From: Spirochaetota bacterium
Lineage (GTDB): Bacteria; Spirochaetota; Spirochaetia; Treponematales; Treponemataceae
DNA length: 28,700 nucleotides
Assembly (NCBI GenBank): GCA_023393015.1
Contig: JAEWMY010000023.1
Location: forward strand, 1-28,700
Reading direction: 5' to 3'
The translations under genes and the position numbers were made by a program. Below, in pieces: positions 7,284-14,869 of this stretch. The notes beneath the pieces are model-generated. The model was not told the origin of the DNA. It worked only from the letters and a program-made list of their open reading frames with translations, and ran no database searches. Position 1 is the stretch's first letter, and every line of letters starts with the position of its first letter.

Positions 7284-9281
7284 TTAATCCATGTTTTCCA
7301 GTTCCTTGAGCCAGATGGCGGCGGAGGCGTCGCTGGGCATGCGCCAGTCGCTCCGCGGGGAGAGAGTCACGCTTCCGACCTTCGGTCCGTCGGGAAGGCA
7401 AGAGCGCTTGAACTGCTGGGCGAAAAAGCGCCGGTAAAAGACGCGCATCCAGGAGAGTATCGTCGCGCGATCGTAGGCGTCGAAGGAGCGTGACGCCAGG
7501 AAAAGTATCTTCGCGGGCGAGGCGCCCCAGCGCGTCATGTGGTACAGGAAGAAATCGTGGAGTTCGTACGGCCCGACGATCTCCTCCGTGCGCTGCGATA
7601 TCTCGCCGTCCTCGGGCGGGAGGAGCTCCGGACTCACGGGCGTGTCGAGGACCGAACGGAGGGCGAGGGCGAGTTTGCGCGCCTTCGCCTCCGCGTCGTC
7701 CGTCGCGGCGCCCGCCGTCGACGCGAATGACGACGCGGTATCCGCGCAATACGCCACGAGGTGGCGTACGAGCGTCTTCGGCACCGAGGAATTGACGCCG
7801 TACATCGACATGTGATCCCCGTTGTACGTGGCCCACCCGAGCGCGAGCTCCGAAAGGTCTCCCGTGCCGACGACGACGGCCCCGAGCATGTTCGCCCTGT
7901 CCATCAGTATCTGCGTGCGCTCGCGCGCCTGGGAGTTTTCGTAGGTGACGTCGCGCCGTTCCGGGTCCTGGCCGATGTCGCGGAAATGCTGTTGAACCGC
8001 CTTCGTTATCCTGATTTCCTCGAGCGTGACCCCGAGCGCCTCGGCGAGCTTTTTCGCGTTTCCCTTCGTCCGGCCCGTCGTGCCGAAGCCCGGCATGGTG
8101 ACGGCGACTATACGCGAGCGGTCGAGACCGAGCCGGTCGAAGGCGCGCGCCGCGACGAGGAGGGCGAGCGTCGAGTCGAGACCGCCCGAAAGCCCGAGGA
8201 CGACGGAACGGCTCGCGACGTGCGATATCCTCCGGGCGAGACCTGCCGCCTGGATGGAGAGTATCTCCTCGCAGCGCGCGGCGAGGGCGAGGGTGTCTTT
8301 CGGCACGAAGGGATGCGCGTCGAGCGGTCGATGGAGGACGTACGAGGACTCGTCGCGGGAAGCGTCCCCGTCGCGGTCCAGCGAAATCGTCACCACGCGG
8401 TATCCCGCGCTCCCGGGATCCAGACGGGCGAAGGTGTTGAGTCGCCGCCGCTCCTGGAGGAGCCGGCGCGCGTCGACGTCCGCGACGAGGAGCCCCGAGG
8501 CAAACGGAGGGTTCTCCGCGAGGATCGCGCCGTTCTCGGCGACGATATCGTGGCCCGCGAACACCATGTCGGTCGAGGATTCGCCCGTTCCGGCGTCGGC
8601 GTAGAGGTACGCGCTCACCGTCCGCGCGGACTGTCCCGCCACGAGGGAGCGGCGGTACTCCGCCTTTCCGACGGTCTCGTCGCTCGCCGAGAGGTTCGCG
8701 ACGAGGATGGCTCCCGCGCGCGCGTGTCGGGAGGATGGCGGCTCGGGAACCCACAGGTCCTCGCATATCTCGCAGGCGAACGCGAGGTCGGGATTCCTCG
8801 CGTCCGCGAAGAGGATGTTGGCCCCGAAGGGAACCGGCTCGACCGAGACCAAGTCCGCGGGAAGCATGACGGTTCCGGCGGGCGCCGGCGCGAAATGCCT
8901 GAGTTCGTAGAACTCCCCGTAGGTGGGGAGGTGCGTCTTCGGGACGACGCCGACGACGCGTCCGTCGGAGATGACCGCCGCCGCGTTATACCGTTCGCTC
9001 CCGAGCGAGAAGGGGAAGCCGACGACGAGGGTGACCGGCAGGTCCCGCGTCTTTTCCGCGATGAGCCTGACGGCCGCGAGCGCGACCCGGCCGAGCAGTT
9101 CCTGCGCGAAAAGGTCCCCGCAAGTGTAGCCGGTAACGCACAGTTCCGGGAACACGACGAGGGCCGCCCCGCGCGCGGCAGCCGACTTCGCGAGCGCGAG
9201 AATCTCGGCGGTATTCGCCCCGCAGTCGCCGACCGTACAGGCAGGGGTCGCGACCGCGACCCGAAGGAATCCATGCGTCAT
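7284..9281 (-). CDS. nadE: glutamine-dependent NAD+ synthetase
   Basis: A 665-residue two-domain enzyme making NAD+ from deamido-NAD+, ATP and glutamine. The N-terminal nitrilase-type glutaminase shows the catalytic triad: Glu46 (FPELCVTGY), Lys115 (VPKTHLPTYGEFYE) and Cys173 (CEICEDLW). The C-terminal synthetase has the pyrophosphate loop LSGGLDS (364-370). The length is typical of the long bacterial form that uses glutamine. The ATG at 9281 follows GAGGAG. It is divergent from tyrS with 78 bp between the starts, and the next minus-strand gene downstream has its own promoter. Confidence 0.96.
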   Translation of the reverse strand: MTHGFLRVAVATPACTVGDCGANTAEILALAKSAAARGAALVVFPELCVTGYTCGDLFAQELLGRVALAAVRLIAEKTRDLPVTLVVGFPFSLGSERYNAAAVISDGRVVGVVPKTHLPTYGEFYELRHFAPAPAGTVMLPADLVSVEPVPFGANILFADARNPDLAFACEICEDLWVPEPPSSRHARAGAILVANLSASDETVGKAEYRRSLVAGQSARTVSAYLYADAGTGESSTDMVFAGHDIVAENGAILAENPPFASGLLVADVDARRLLQERRRLNTFARLDPGSAGYRVVTISLDRDGDASRDESSYVLHRPLDAHPFVPKDTLALAARCEEILSIQAAGLARRISHVASRSVVLGLSGGLDSTLALLVAARAFDRLGLDRSRIVAVTMPGFGTTGRTKGNAKKLAEALGVTLEEIRITKAVQQHFRDIGQDPERRDVTYENSQARERTQILMDRANMLGAVVVGTGDLSELALGWATYNGDHMSMYGVNSSVPKTLVRHLVAYCADTASSFASTAGAATDDAEAKARKLALALRSVLDTPVSPELLPPEDGEISQRTEEIVGPYELHDFFLYHMTRWGASPAKILFLASRSFDAYDRATILSWMRVFYRRFFAQQFKRSCLPDGPKVGSVTLSPRSDWRMPSDASAAIWLKELENMD

Positions 9282-9320
9282 CGTCCGTCTCCTCGAGGGT
9301 GATCAGGATATCGTCCAGTG

Positions 9321-9349
9321 TATACTTTTTTCGGCGAAATCGCTATACT
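9321..9349 (+). promoter_or_regulatory. duplicated -10-like TATACT before tyrS
   Basis: Two identical TATACT hexamers lie at 9321-9326 and 9344-9349. The second ends 10 bases before the tyrS ATG, so a transcript started from it would carry only about 3 nt of leader. No good -35 is visible for either copy and no Shine-Dalgarno precedes the ATG. Confidence 0.4.
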
Positions 9350-9359
9350 TTCGCCCATT

Positions 9360-10580
9360 ATGAACAAGGCACTTGAAACGCTCAAGGAGCGCGGGTTTTA
9401 CCAGCAATGTACGGACGTCGACGCCCTCTCCCGACTCATGGACTCAGGGCCCGTCACGTTCTACGTCGGCATCGACCCGACCGGCCCGAGCACCCATATC
9501 GGCCACATGCTCCCCGTATTCGCCTTGAGGCACCTTCGCGACGCGGGCCATCGGGGCATAGTGCTTATCGGCGGCGGGACGGCGCGTATCGGCGACCCTT
9601 CCGGAAAGACCGAAATGCGGAGGATGATCACCTACGAGCAGATCGACGGAAACTCGGAATCGATCAAGGGGCAAATCGGCCGCTTCATCGAATTCGACGG
9701 CGAGACCGTCCTGTGCGACAACAACAAAAACTGGCTCGCGGACCTCAATTACATCGACTTTCTCCGCGACATCGGCTCCCATTTCTCCGTGAACCGGATG
9801 CTCACCTTCGAGGCCTACCGCAAGCGCATGGAAACCGGCCTTTCCTTCGTCGAGTTCAACTACCAGCTCCTGCAAAGCTACGACTTCCTCAAGCTGAACG
9901 AGCGGCATGGCGCGGCCCTCCAGATCGGGGGCGACGACCAGTGGGGCAACATCGTCGCCGGGATCGAGTTGATCAGGCGCATCAACGGGCATGAGGCCTA
10001 CGGGCTCACGTTCCCGCTCGTCACGACCTCGGACGGAAAGAAGATGGGCAAGACCGAGAAGGGCGCGCTTTTCCTCGATCCGGCCATGACCACTCCCTAC
10101 GAGTTCTTCCAGTACTGGCGCAACGTGACCGACGCCGACGTGCGGAAGTTCCTGCTCCTTTTTACCTTCCTTTCGGTGCCGGAGATCGACGGCCTCGTCG
10201 CGGGCGATATCAACGCGGCCAAGGAACGACTCGCCTTCGAGGTAACGAAGGAGATTCACGGGCTCGCGGAAGCCGAGAAGGCGCTCGCCGGGGCGAAGGC
10301 CGCGTTCGGCGGCGGCGGCGACCGCGCGTCGATGCCGACGGCCGCCCTCGAGCGCTCTCGCTTCGACGCGGGCTACCCGGTGGTCGACCTCTTTTTCGAA
10401 GCGGGACTGTGCGCCACGAAAAGCGACGCGCGCCGTCTTATCGAGCAGGGCGGGGCGACCGTCGCCGACGCCGCCTGCACGGACGTCAAGGCGACCGTCG
10501 GCTCCGGCGTCCTCGATGCCTCCGGCGAGCTCATCCTCCGCGCCGGCAAGAAAAAGTTCGTCCGCGTGACCACGAAATGA
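9360..10580 (+). CDS. tyrS: tyrosyl-tRNA synthetase
   Basis: A 406-residue class I synthetase that charges tRNA-Tyr. It has an exact HIGH motif (46-49), the TyrRS-specific GDDQWGN (191-197), and KMGKT (228-232) in the place of KMSKS. The last 65 or so residues look like an S4 RNA-binding domain (LFFEAGLCATKSDARRLIEQGG). The ATG at 9360 gives the standard N-terminus; the frame is open to a GTG at 9318, but that start would add 14 untypical residues. There is no ribosome-binding site upstream, which is unusual for this window. The gene ends in front of a strong bidirectional terminator. Confidence 0.97.
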   Translation: MNKALETLKERGFYQQCTDVDALSRLMDSGPVTFYVGIDPTGPSTHIGHMLPVFALRHLRDAGHRGIVLIGGGTARIGDPSGKTEMRRMITYEQIDGNSESIKGQIGRFIEFDGETVLCDNNKNWLADLNYIDFLRDIGSHFSVNRMLTFEAYRKRMETGLSFVEFNYQLLQSYDFLKLNERHGAALQIGGDDQWGNIVAGIELIRRINGHEAYGLTFPLVTTSDGKKMGKTEKGALFLDPAMTTPYEFFQYWRNVTDADVRKFLLLFTFLSVPEIDGLVAGDINAAKERLAFEVTKEIHGLAEAEKALAGAKAAFGGGGDRASMPTAALERSRFDAGYPVVDLFFEAGLCATKSDARRLIEQGGATVADAACTDVKATVGSGVLDASGELILRAGKKKFVRVTTK

Positions 10581-10640
10581 CGACGGCGTAAGGCGCCAAG
10601 ACGCGCCGATTCGCTGTCACTGCGACATCGTATACAGAGT

Positions 10641-10684
10641 AAAAAAAAGGCCGACCCCTCGGGGTCGGCCTCATTCTTTTTTTT
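10641..10684. terminator. bidirectional rho-independent terminator
   Basis: A GC-rich stem GGCCGACC (10649-10656) pairs with GGTCGGCC (10663-10670) around CCTCGG. It is flanked by eight A on the left and an eight-T run at 10677-10684 on the right, so it can end both tyrS (+) and the lipoprotein gene (-). Confidence 0.92.
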
Positions 10685-10695
10685 AACGCCAGTGC

Positions 10696-11489
10696 TTACT
10701 CGAACCCGATTCCATTATTTCCGTTGAGGGCGGTTACGGTGAGCTTGTCGAGCGTGGTATGAACTTCGCGTACAAGAGTGTCAGTGTCATCATAGACGTA
10801 CATGGTGACTTCCGTGTCCGCGAAATAATCGTCGTAGGCGTCGGGATCCGTTTTGTCGTTTATCTCGGACATATCGAACGACCCCTTGAAATTCGTCGCG
10901 TAGGAGACGATGAACTTGCCGCCCTTGCCGTCGGTCGAGCGCTTGAAGGATATTGAAGCTCCGGAGGCGATATTCATGGCAAATTGTATCGCGAACGATT
11001 CGTCGGTGATGGCGAATTTCATCGACGTCTTGCTCTTGTCCGAGGTCGTTCCGTTGATGGTATAATAGGTTCCGCTCTCCCCGTTGACAAAGACGGTCGC
11101 GTTGTCGATTACGCCGTCGACGACGTAGGTTTGGTGGGCGGTCGTGTCAAATCCGGAGCCGGAGGTGCTGTCGGTCACGGTTCCGGTATAGGTGATCCAT
11201 CCGTCTCCGCAGGCTATCCGCTCGTAGATGGCCTGGGGGGCGCGGGCGGGAAGGGACACGGCCGAATCTTCGGCAACGGGGGCGGACTCCTGTATCGCGA
11301 GCTGGGCCTCGTTGAAGAGGTTTATCGCCTCGGTGTCGTTCTCGGGCATGGTCGCCGTTGACGCGGGAAGGGTGCTTGCCGCCGGCATGACCGGGGCCTC
11401 GTAGCCGCCGTCACCGCCACCGCCGGAACAGCCGGCGAGCAGGATGAGCAGCGCCGTACCGCATGCGATTACTATCGAAGATTCTTCAT
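10696..11489 (-). CDS. putative lipoprotein; start codon out of frame with the body (frameshift)
   Basis: The body encodes an acidic, Thr/Ser-rich exported protein of no family I recognise. Its frame, read upstream of the first in-frame ATG (11388), encodes a classic lipoprotein signal, IVIACGTALLILLAGC, with the acylated Cys at 11428-11430, then a glycine-rich linker. No ATG, GTG or TTG precedes that signal in frame before a TAG. The only good start, ATG at 11489 behind AGGAGC, is one base out: it reads MKNLR then TAG. Adding one base within the first few codons would give a normal MK-x-SSIVIACGTALLILLAGC leader. This is therefore a lipoprotein gene with a one-base loss at its very start, a sequencing error, or an atypical initiation. 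The first ATG in the body would leave it without an export signal. Confidence 0.7.
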
Positions 11490-11591
11490 GGTCTTTGCTC
11501 CTGTATTTCTATTTTTTTTTGGTCCCAAAACGGAACCGCTTTAAACTTCAAGATACCACGACCGCGCGCGTTTTTCAGGAAAACCCGGCGC

Positions 11592-11984
11592 CTAATACCG
11601 CGTCGAAAACAGCCTTCTGAAGAAGGCCACGATCGCGCGCCATATCCTGACGAAAACATTCGGGTTTCTGAGGCGCTCGAGGCGGGCGTAGGCGTCCATG
11701 AGTTCCCTGTCCGTGAAGTTCGACCGTTGGGTGTTTTCCTCGAGCTCGAGCTCGAGTTCCGTCACCCGGTCGGTATCCTCCACCACCACCGCGTTGATCA
11801 TCCTCCAGCCGAGGCGTTTCGCCGCCTCGAGCCGGCGGCGTCCGGCGATGAGGACGTTCTTCGAGTTTATCGTGATCGGATTGAGGAGGCCGTAGCGCTT
11901 CATGCTGTCCATGAGCGACTCTATGTCCTCCGTCTTGCGCCGCACGCGCCGCCTGATCTTGATGTCTTCCAGCGCTATCTGCAT
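11592..11984 (-). CDS. ParB N-terminal (ParBc/sulfiredoxin-fold) domain protein
   Basis: A 130-residue protein whose first 90 or so residues form a ParB-type N-terminal domain: VRRKTEDIESLMDSMKRYGLLNPITI, then the nucleotide-binding box AGRRRLEAAKRLGW. It lacks the HTH and dimerisation domains of a chromosome-partitioning ParB, so it is unlikely to be the spoOJ/parS factor. The C-terminus is instead a basic, aromatic amphipathic stretch (VRIWRAIVAFFRRLF) that could bind membrane. The start at 11984 follows GGAGGGAGG and lies 20 bp after the pbp1A stop, so the two are probably co-transcribed. Confidence 0.85.
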   Translation of the reverse strand: MQIALEDIKIRRRVRRKTEDIESLMDSMKRYGLLNPITINSKNVLIAGRRRLEAAKRLGWRMINAVVVEDTDRVTELELELEENTQRSNFTDRELMDAYARLERLRNPNVFVRIWRAIVAFFRRLFSTRY

Positions 11985-12004
11985 CGCGTCCTCCCTCCAA
12001 GGCG

Positions 12005-14617
12005 TCAGTCGAGAAGCGGGTTGTAATCGGGCGTCGCGGCTTCCGGGACGGCATCGACCGTCGCCGGCCCGTCAACCTCCGGAACCGTCGTACCCGCGGT
12101 CGGGGTATCCGGACGCGCCGGACTTTCCGGCGCGCGGCCCGATGACGACCTCGGCGCAGGATCGTCGAAGATCGTCGGGTCCACGAGGAGATCCGAGGTG
12201 TCGACCGTGATCGGCCGTTGCCCGACGGAAAGGCTTTCCTTCTGGAGACGATCCACGGCGATCCTTTTGAGCTCGCCTCCCGTCTCGTGATACTCGCAAT
12301 AGCTCGTCGGCTGCGTTCCCTCGAGATACAGGAGACTCACCGTTCCCTCGTCGCAGGCGTCGGTGGTGAGCTTTCCGGACTTCTTGCACACGGTCGCGGT
12401 GACGAGGCCCGTTTGCGGCTTGATGAAGTCGCGGAAGGGAAGACCCTGATGGATCATGTTCATGTAATCGCCCCAGGCGGGACCCGCGAGCGTCGCGCCG
12501 GTATTGTCGAGGCCGAGGGAAAGCCCGCGTCGGTCGAAACCGAACCAGAGCGCGGTGGTGTAGTACGGGGTGTAGCCGACCGTCCAGGCGTCGGCCCAGT
12601 TTTGCGTCGTGCCCGTCTTGCCCGCGGCGGGTATCGTGTATCGCTTTCCGTTCTCGTCCTTGAAGGTGAACTTGCCCTCGTAGGCGGACGCGGAGCCGAG
12701 CGTACCGGTGCGGATCGTGTTCTTCAAAAGATCGGTCATGATATACGCGTTTTGCTGGCTGACGAGCTGAATCGCCGTTCCCTTCCGCTTTTGCTCGAGG
12801 CGGAGCTCCTTCTCGGGATCGAGGATCGTCTTGCCGTTCCGGTCCTCGACCGATCGGATCGATATCGGCGTGATCTCCTTTCCCTGGTTCGCGAACGTCC
12901 CGAAGGCCCGTGCCATCTGCATCGGCGAGACGGAGATGACGCCGAGCCCGAGCGAGAACACGCGCGGAAACACCTTGTTTATGTCATCGCGGTTTTTGTA
13001 GCCGAGGAGCGTCGCGGCGCGGTTGATGGCCGCGTCGAAGCCGATGCCGTCCAGGATGCGGAGCGACGGCACGTTCATCGAATGCGCGAGCGCCTCCCAC
13101 AGGAGTACCGTGCCCTTCCACTCGCCCTTGAAGTTGAGCGGGGTATAGGGCACTCCCGACTCGTTGAAGAACACGACGGGCGTGTCGTTTATCATGGAAC
13201 CCTCGGTGTACTTGCGGGAATCGATCGCCGCGGAGTAATAGAGGGGCTTGAAGGTACTTCCCGGCTGGACCTGCGCCTGGGTCGCGCGGATTATCTGGTT
13301 CGACTGGTCGAACTTGCTGCCGCCCACGAGCGCGGTGACGTAACCCGTGTCGTTTTCTATGGAGACGAGCGCGCCCTCGACGGTTGTCTTGGCGGACTCG
13401 GCCTGCATCCTGGCGTTCGCCTTGTTCGTCTCTATCTTGAGGTTGTCGATGCCGAAGACGAGGGACATCATGTCGACGACGGGATTGACCCGCTTGTTGT
13501 ACGCGGCCATCGACTTGACGTGGTGCCGTTCCGCCGACACGGCGAGTTGGGGGAGATTGAAGGTGAGCGCGAGGAGCTCGGTGATCTTGGCGTAGCTGTC
13601 GCCCTGCGCGAAGCGCGTGGAACTCGAGGTCTTGAACCGCCGGTTCGCGAGCTCAAGGTACTTTTGCATCACCTTGTCGGCGGCCGCCTGGTGCCTGAGG
13701 TCGAGCGTCGTGTGCACGGTGTACCCGCCCGAGTAGATGTCCATCGTCCCGTACATCATCGTCTCGAGCTGGCGGCGTACGTATTCCGAGAACCAGCGCG
13801 CCTTGTCGTCGCGCGAAAGCCAGGCCGACGAGGCGGTTCGCGTGTAGTCGAAGGAAGCCCAGTAGTCCTCGAACGAGCGGTCGGCCTCGGCCTTGTCGAG
13901 ATGCCCGAGCTCGACCATCTGGCGGAGAATCTCCTGCTGTCGGTCCATCGCGCGGTTAGGGTGCTCGAAGGGATTGTAGAACGCCGGGTTGGAAAGCTGG
14001 ATCACGAGGATGGCGGCCTCGGCCGGCGTGATCTCGGTGGCCGGATGGCCGAAGTAAAACCTCGAGGCGGCGTTGACTCCGTAGGTCCCGCCGCCGAAGT
14101 ACATCTTGTTGAGATAGAGCTCGAGTATCTCGTTCTTCGAATAGCGCCTCTCGAGCTGAAGGGCCCACCACAGTTCCCTTATCTTTCTCGTGATGCTGAT
14201 GTCGCTGCGGTCGAGATAGAGGGTTCCCGCGACTTGTTGCGTTATCGTGCTGCCGCCGCCGAGGGAACGTCCGGTGAGCTTGCCGAAGACCGCGCGCAGG
14301 ATGGCCTTGACGTTGTACCCGCCGTGCTCGTAGAACGCCTGGTCTTCCCGGGTCAACAGGGCGTTGACGAGGTGCGGGGGAAGCTTGTCCAGGGTGATCA
14401 TCTCGCGCTTTTCCTCGGAGGCGAACTCCGTTATCAGGTCGCCCCTGATGTCGAGTATGCGCGTGGGCAGGGCCGGACTGAAGTCGACGAACTGCTCGCT
14501 GTTCTTGAGATTGCGCGTCTGGGCCAGCATGAGGCCGAGAACGACTCCCGATATGACGGAGCAGAGGATAAAGGCAAGAACCGTTATGGTGATTCCGCGG
14601 GTCTCTTTTGAGAACAT
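12005..14617 (-). CDS. bifunctional penicillin-binding protein 1A (GT51 + transpeptidase)
   Basis: An 870-residue inner-membrane peptidoglycan synthase. A single N-terminal anchor (about 10-32) is followed by a GT51 glycosyltransferase with catalytic Glu91 in TREDQAFYEHGG and GGSTITQQ (121-128). The transpeptidase has nucleophile Ser454 in PGSTFKP, SMN (513-515) and KTGTT (667-671). The C-terminal tail of about 60 residues is rich in Pro, Ala and Thr and probably disordered. All catalytic motifs are intact. The ATG at 14617 has no Shine-Dalgarno, and a TATAGT lies 4 bases upstream. The next ATG in frame (codon 30) is inside the membrane anchor, so this start is still the best one. Confidence 0.95.
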   Translation of the reverse strand: MFSKETRGITITVLAFILCSVISGVVLGLMLAQTRNLKNSEQFVDFSPALPTRILDIRGDLITEFASEEKREMITLDKLPPHLVNALLTREDQAFYEHGGYNVKAILRAVFGKLTGRSLGGGSTITQQVAGTLYLDRSDISITRKIRELWWALQLERRYSKNEILELYLNKMYFGGGTYGVNAASRFYFGHPATEITPAEAAILVIQLSNPAFYNPFEHPNRAMDRQQEILRQMVELGHLDKAEADRSFEDYWASFDYTRTASSAWLSRDDKARWFSEYVRRQLETMMYGTMDIYSGGYTVHTTLDLRHQAAADKVMQKYLELANRRFKTSSSTRFAQGDSYAKITELLALTFNLPQLAVSAERHHVKSMAAYNKRVNPVVDMMSLVFGIDNLKIETNKANARMQAESAKTTVEGALVSIENDTGYVTALVGGSKFDQSNQIIRATQAQVQPGSTFKPLYYSAAIDSRKYTEGSMINDTPVVFFNESGVPYTPLNFKGEWKGTVLLWEALAHSMNVPSLRILDGIGFDAAINRAATLLGYKNRDDINKVFPRVFSLGLGVISVSPMQMARAFGTFANQGKEITPISIRSVEDRNGKTILDPEKELRLEQKRKGTAIQLVSQQNAYIMTDLLKNTIRTGTLGSASAYEGKFTFKDENGKRYTIPAAGKTGTTQNWADAWTVGYTPYYTTALWFGFDRRGLSLGLDNTGATLAGPAWGDYMNMIHQGLPFRDFIKPQTGLVTATVCKKSGKLTTDACDEGTVSLLYLEGTQPTSYCEYHETGGELKRIAVDRLQKESLSVGQRPITVDTSDLLVDPTIFDDPAPRSSSGRAPESPARPDTPTAGTTVPEVDGPATVDAVPEAATPDYNPLLD

Positions 14618-14621
14618 ACGT

Positions 14622-14650
14622 ACTATAAAAGCACAAAGCGCGTGTTGTTA
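14622..14650 (-). promoter_or_regulatory. candidate promoter of pbp1A, abutting its ATG
   Basis: On the minus strand, TAACAA (14645-14650), 17 bp, TATAGT (14622-14627), then only ACGT before the ATG. If used, transcription would start at or just inside the start codon. The -35 is weak. Confidence 0.35.
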
Positions 14651-14744
14651 CAAGAAGTATTGAGGCCGGCGCGGCGCGGGTAGCGGGTAGCGGGGGCCGG
14701 GTAACGGCGAAGGCGCGCGAGGGGGGCGCGAAGAGGCTCCGAAA

Positions 14745-14772
14745 ATAAAAAAGCCGGTGTATTTCAACCGGC
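14745..14772 (-). terminator. rho-independent terminator of the envelope operon
   Basis: On the minus strand, GCCGGT (14767-14772), an 8-base loop and ACCGGC (14753-14758), followed by TTTTTTAT. It lies about 97 bp after the stop of the PEGA-like gene and separates that operon from pbp1A. Confidence 0.85.
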
Positions 14773-14784
14773 CCGCCCATCAGG

Positions 14785-14829
14785 CTATCGCGCAGTCAGT
14801 GGGTGGGAGGGGAACTGGCTGCCCGATAG
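14785..14829. other. 45-nt imperfect hairpin with a homopurine/homopyrimidine loop
   Basis: Read on the plus strand, CTATCG (14785-14790) pairs with CGATAG (14824-14829). GCAGTCAGT pairs with ACTGGCTGC (one G-U), separated from the outer stem by a single C-C mismatch. The 13-base loop is GGGTGGGAGGGGA. On the minus strand the loop becomes UCCCCUCCCACCC and the stem has two mismatches. It sits between a stop codon and its terminator and codes for nothing I can see. Confidence 0.6.
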
Positions 14830-14869
14830 TTAATTCTCGGTCGGTACGGAAAAAGCTTGAGGGGAAAAA

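Noticed and set aside
7761..9302. Long plus-strand open frame opposite nadE
   Set aside because: The opposite strand encodes all catalytic residues of NAD synthetase. This translation is Arg/Glu/Gly-rich without domains and has no ribosome-binding site or promoter of its own.
11592..11984. Chromosome-partitioning ParB (Spo0J)
   Set aside because: The protein lacks the HTH and C-terminal dimerisation domains, has no parA neighbour, and no parS-like site is seen.
12218..14611. A 797-residue open frame on the plus strand opposite pbp1A
   Set aside because: It is a shadow of the GC-rich codon pattern. The minus strand encodes complete GT51 and transpeptidase motifs, while this translation is an Arg/Glu/Val-rich string with no recognisable motif.
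14676..14696. Short tandem GCGGGTA repeat upstream of pbp1A
   Set aside because: There are only two and a half 7-base units, too few to suggest a functional repeat or phase-variable tract.
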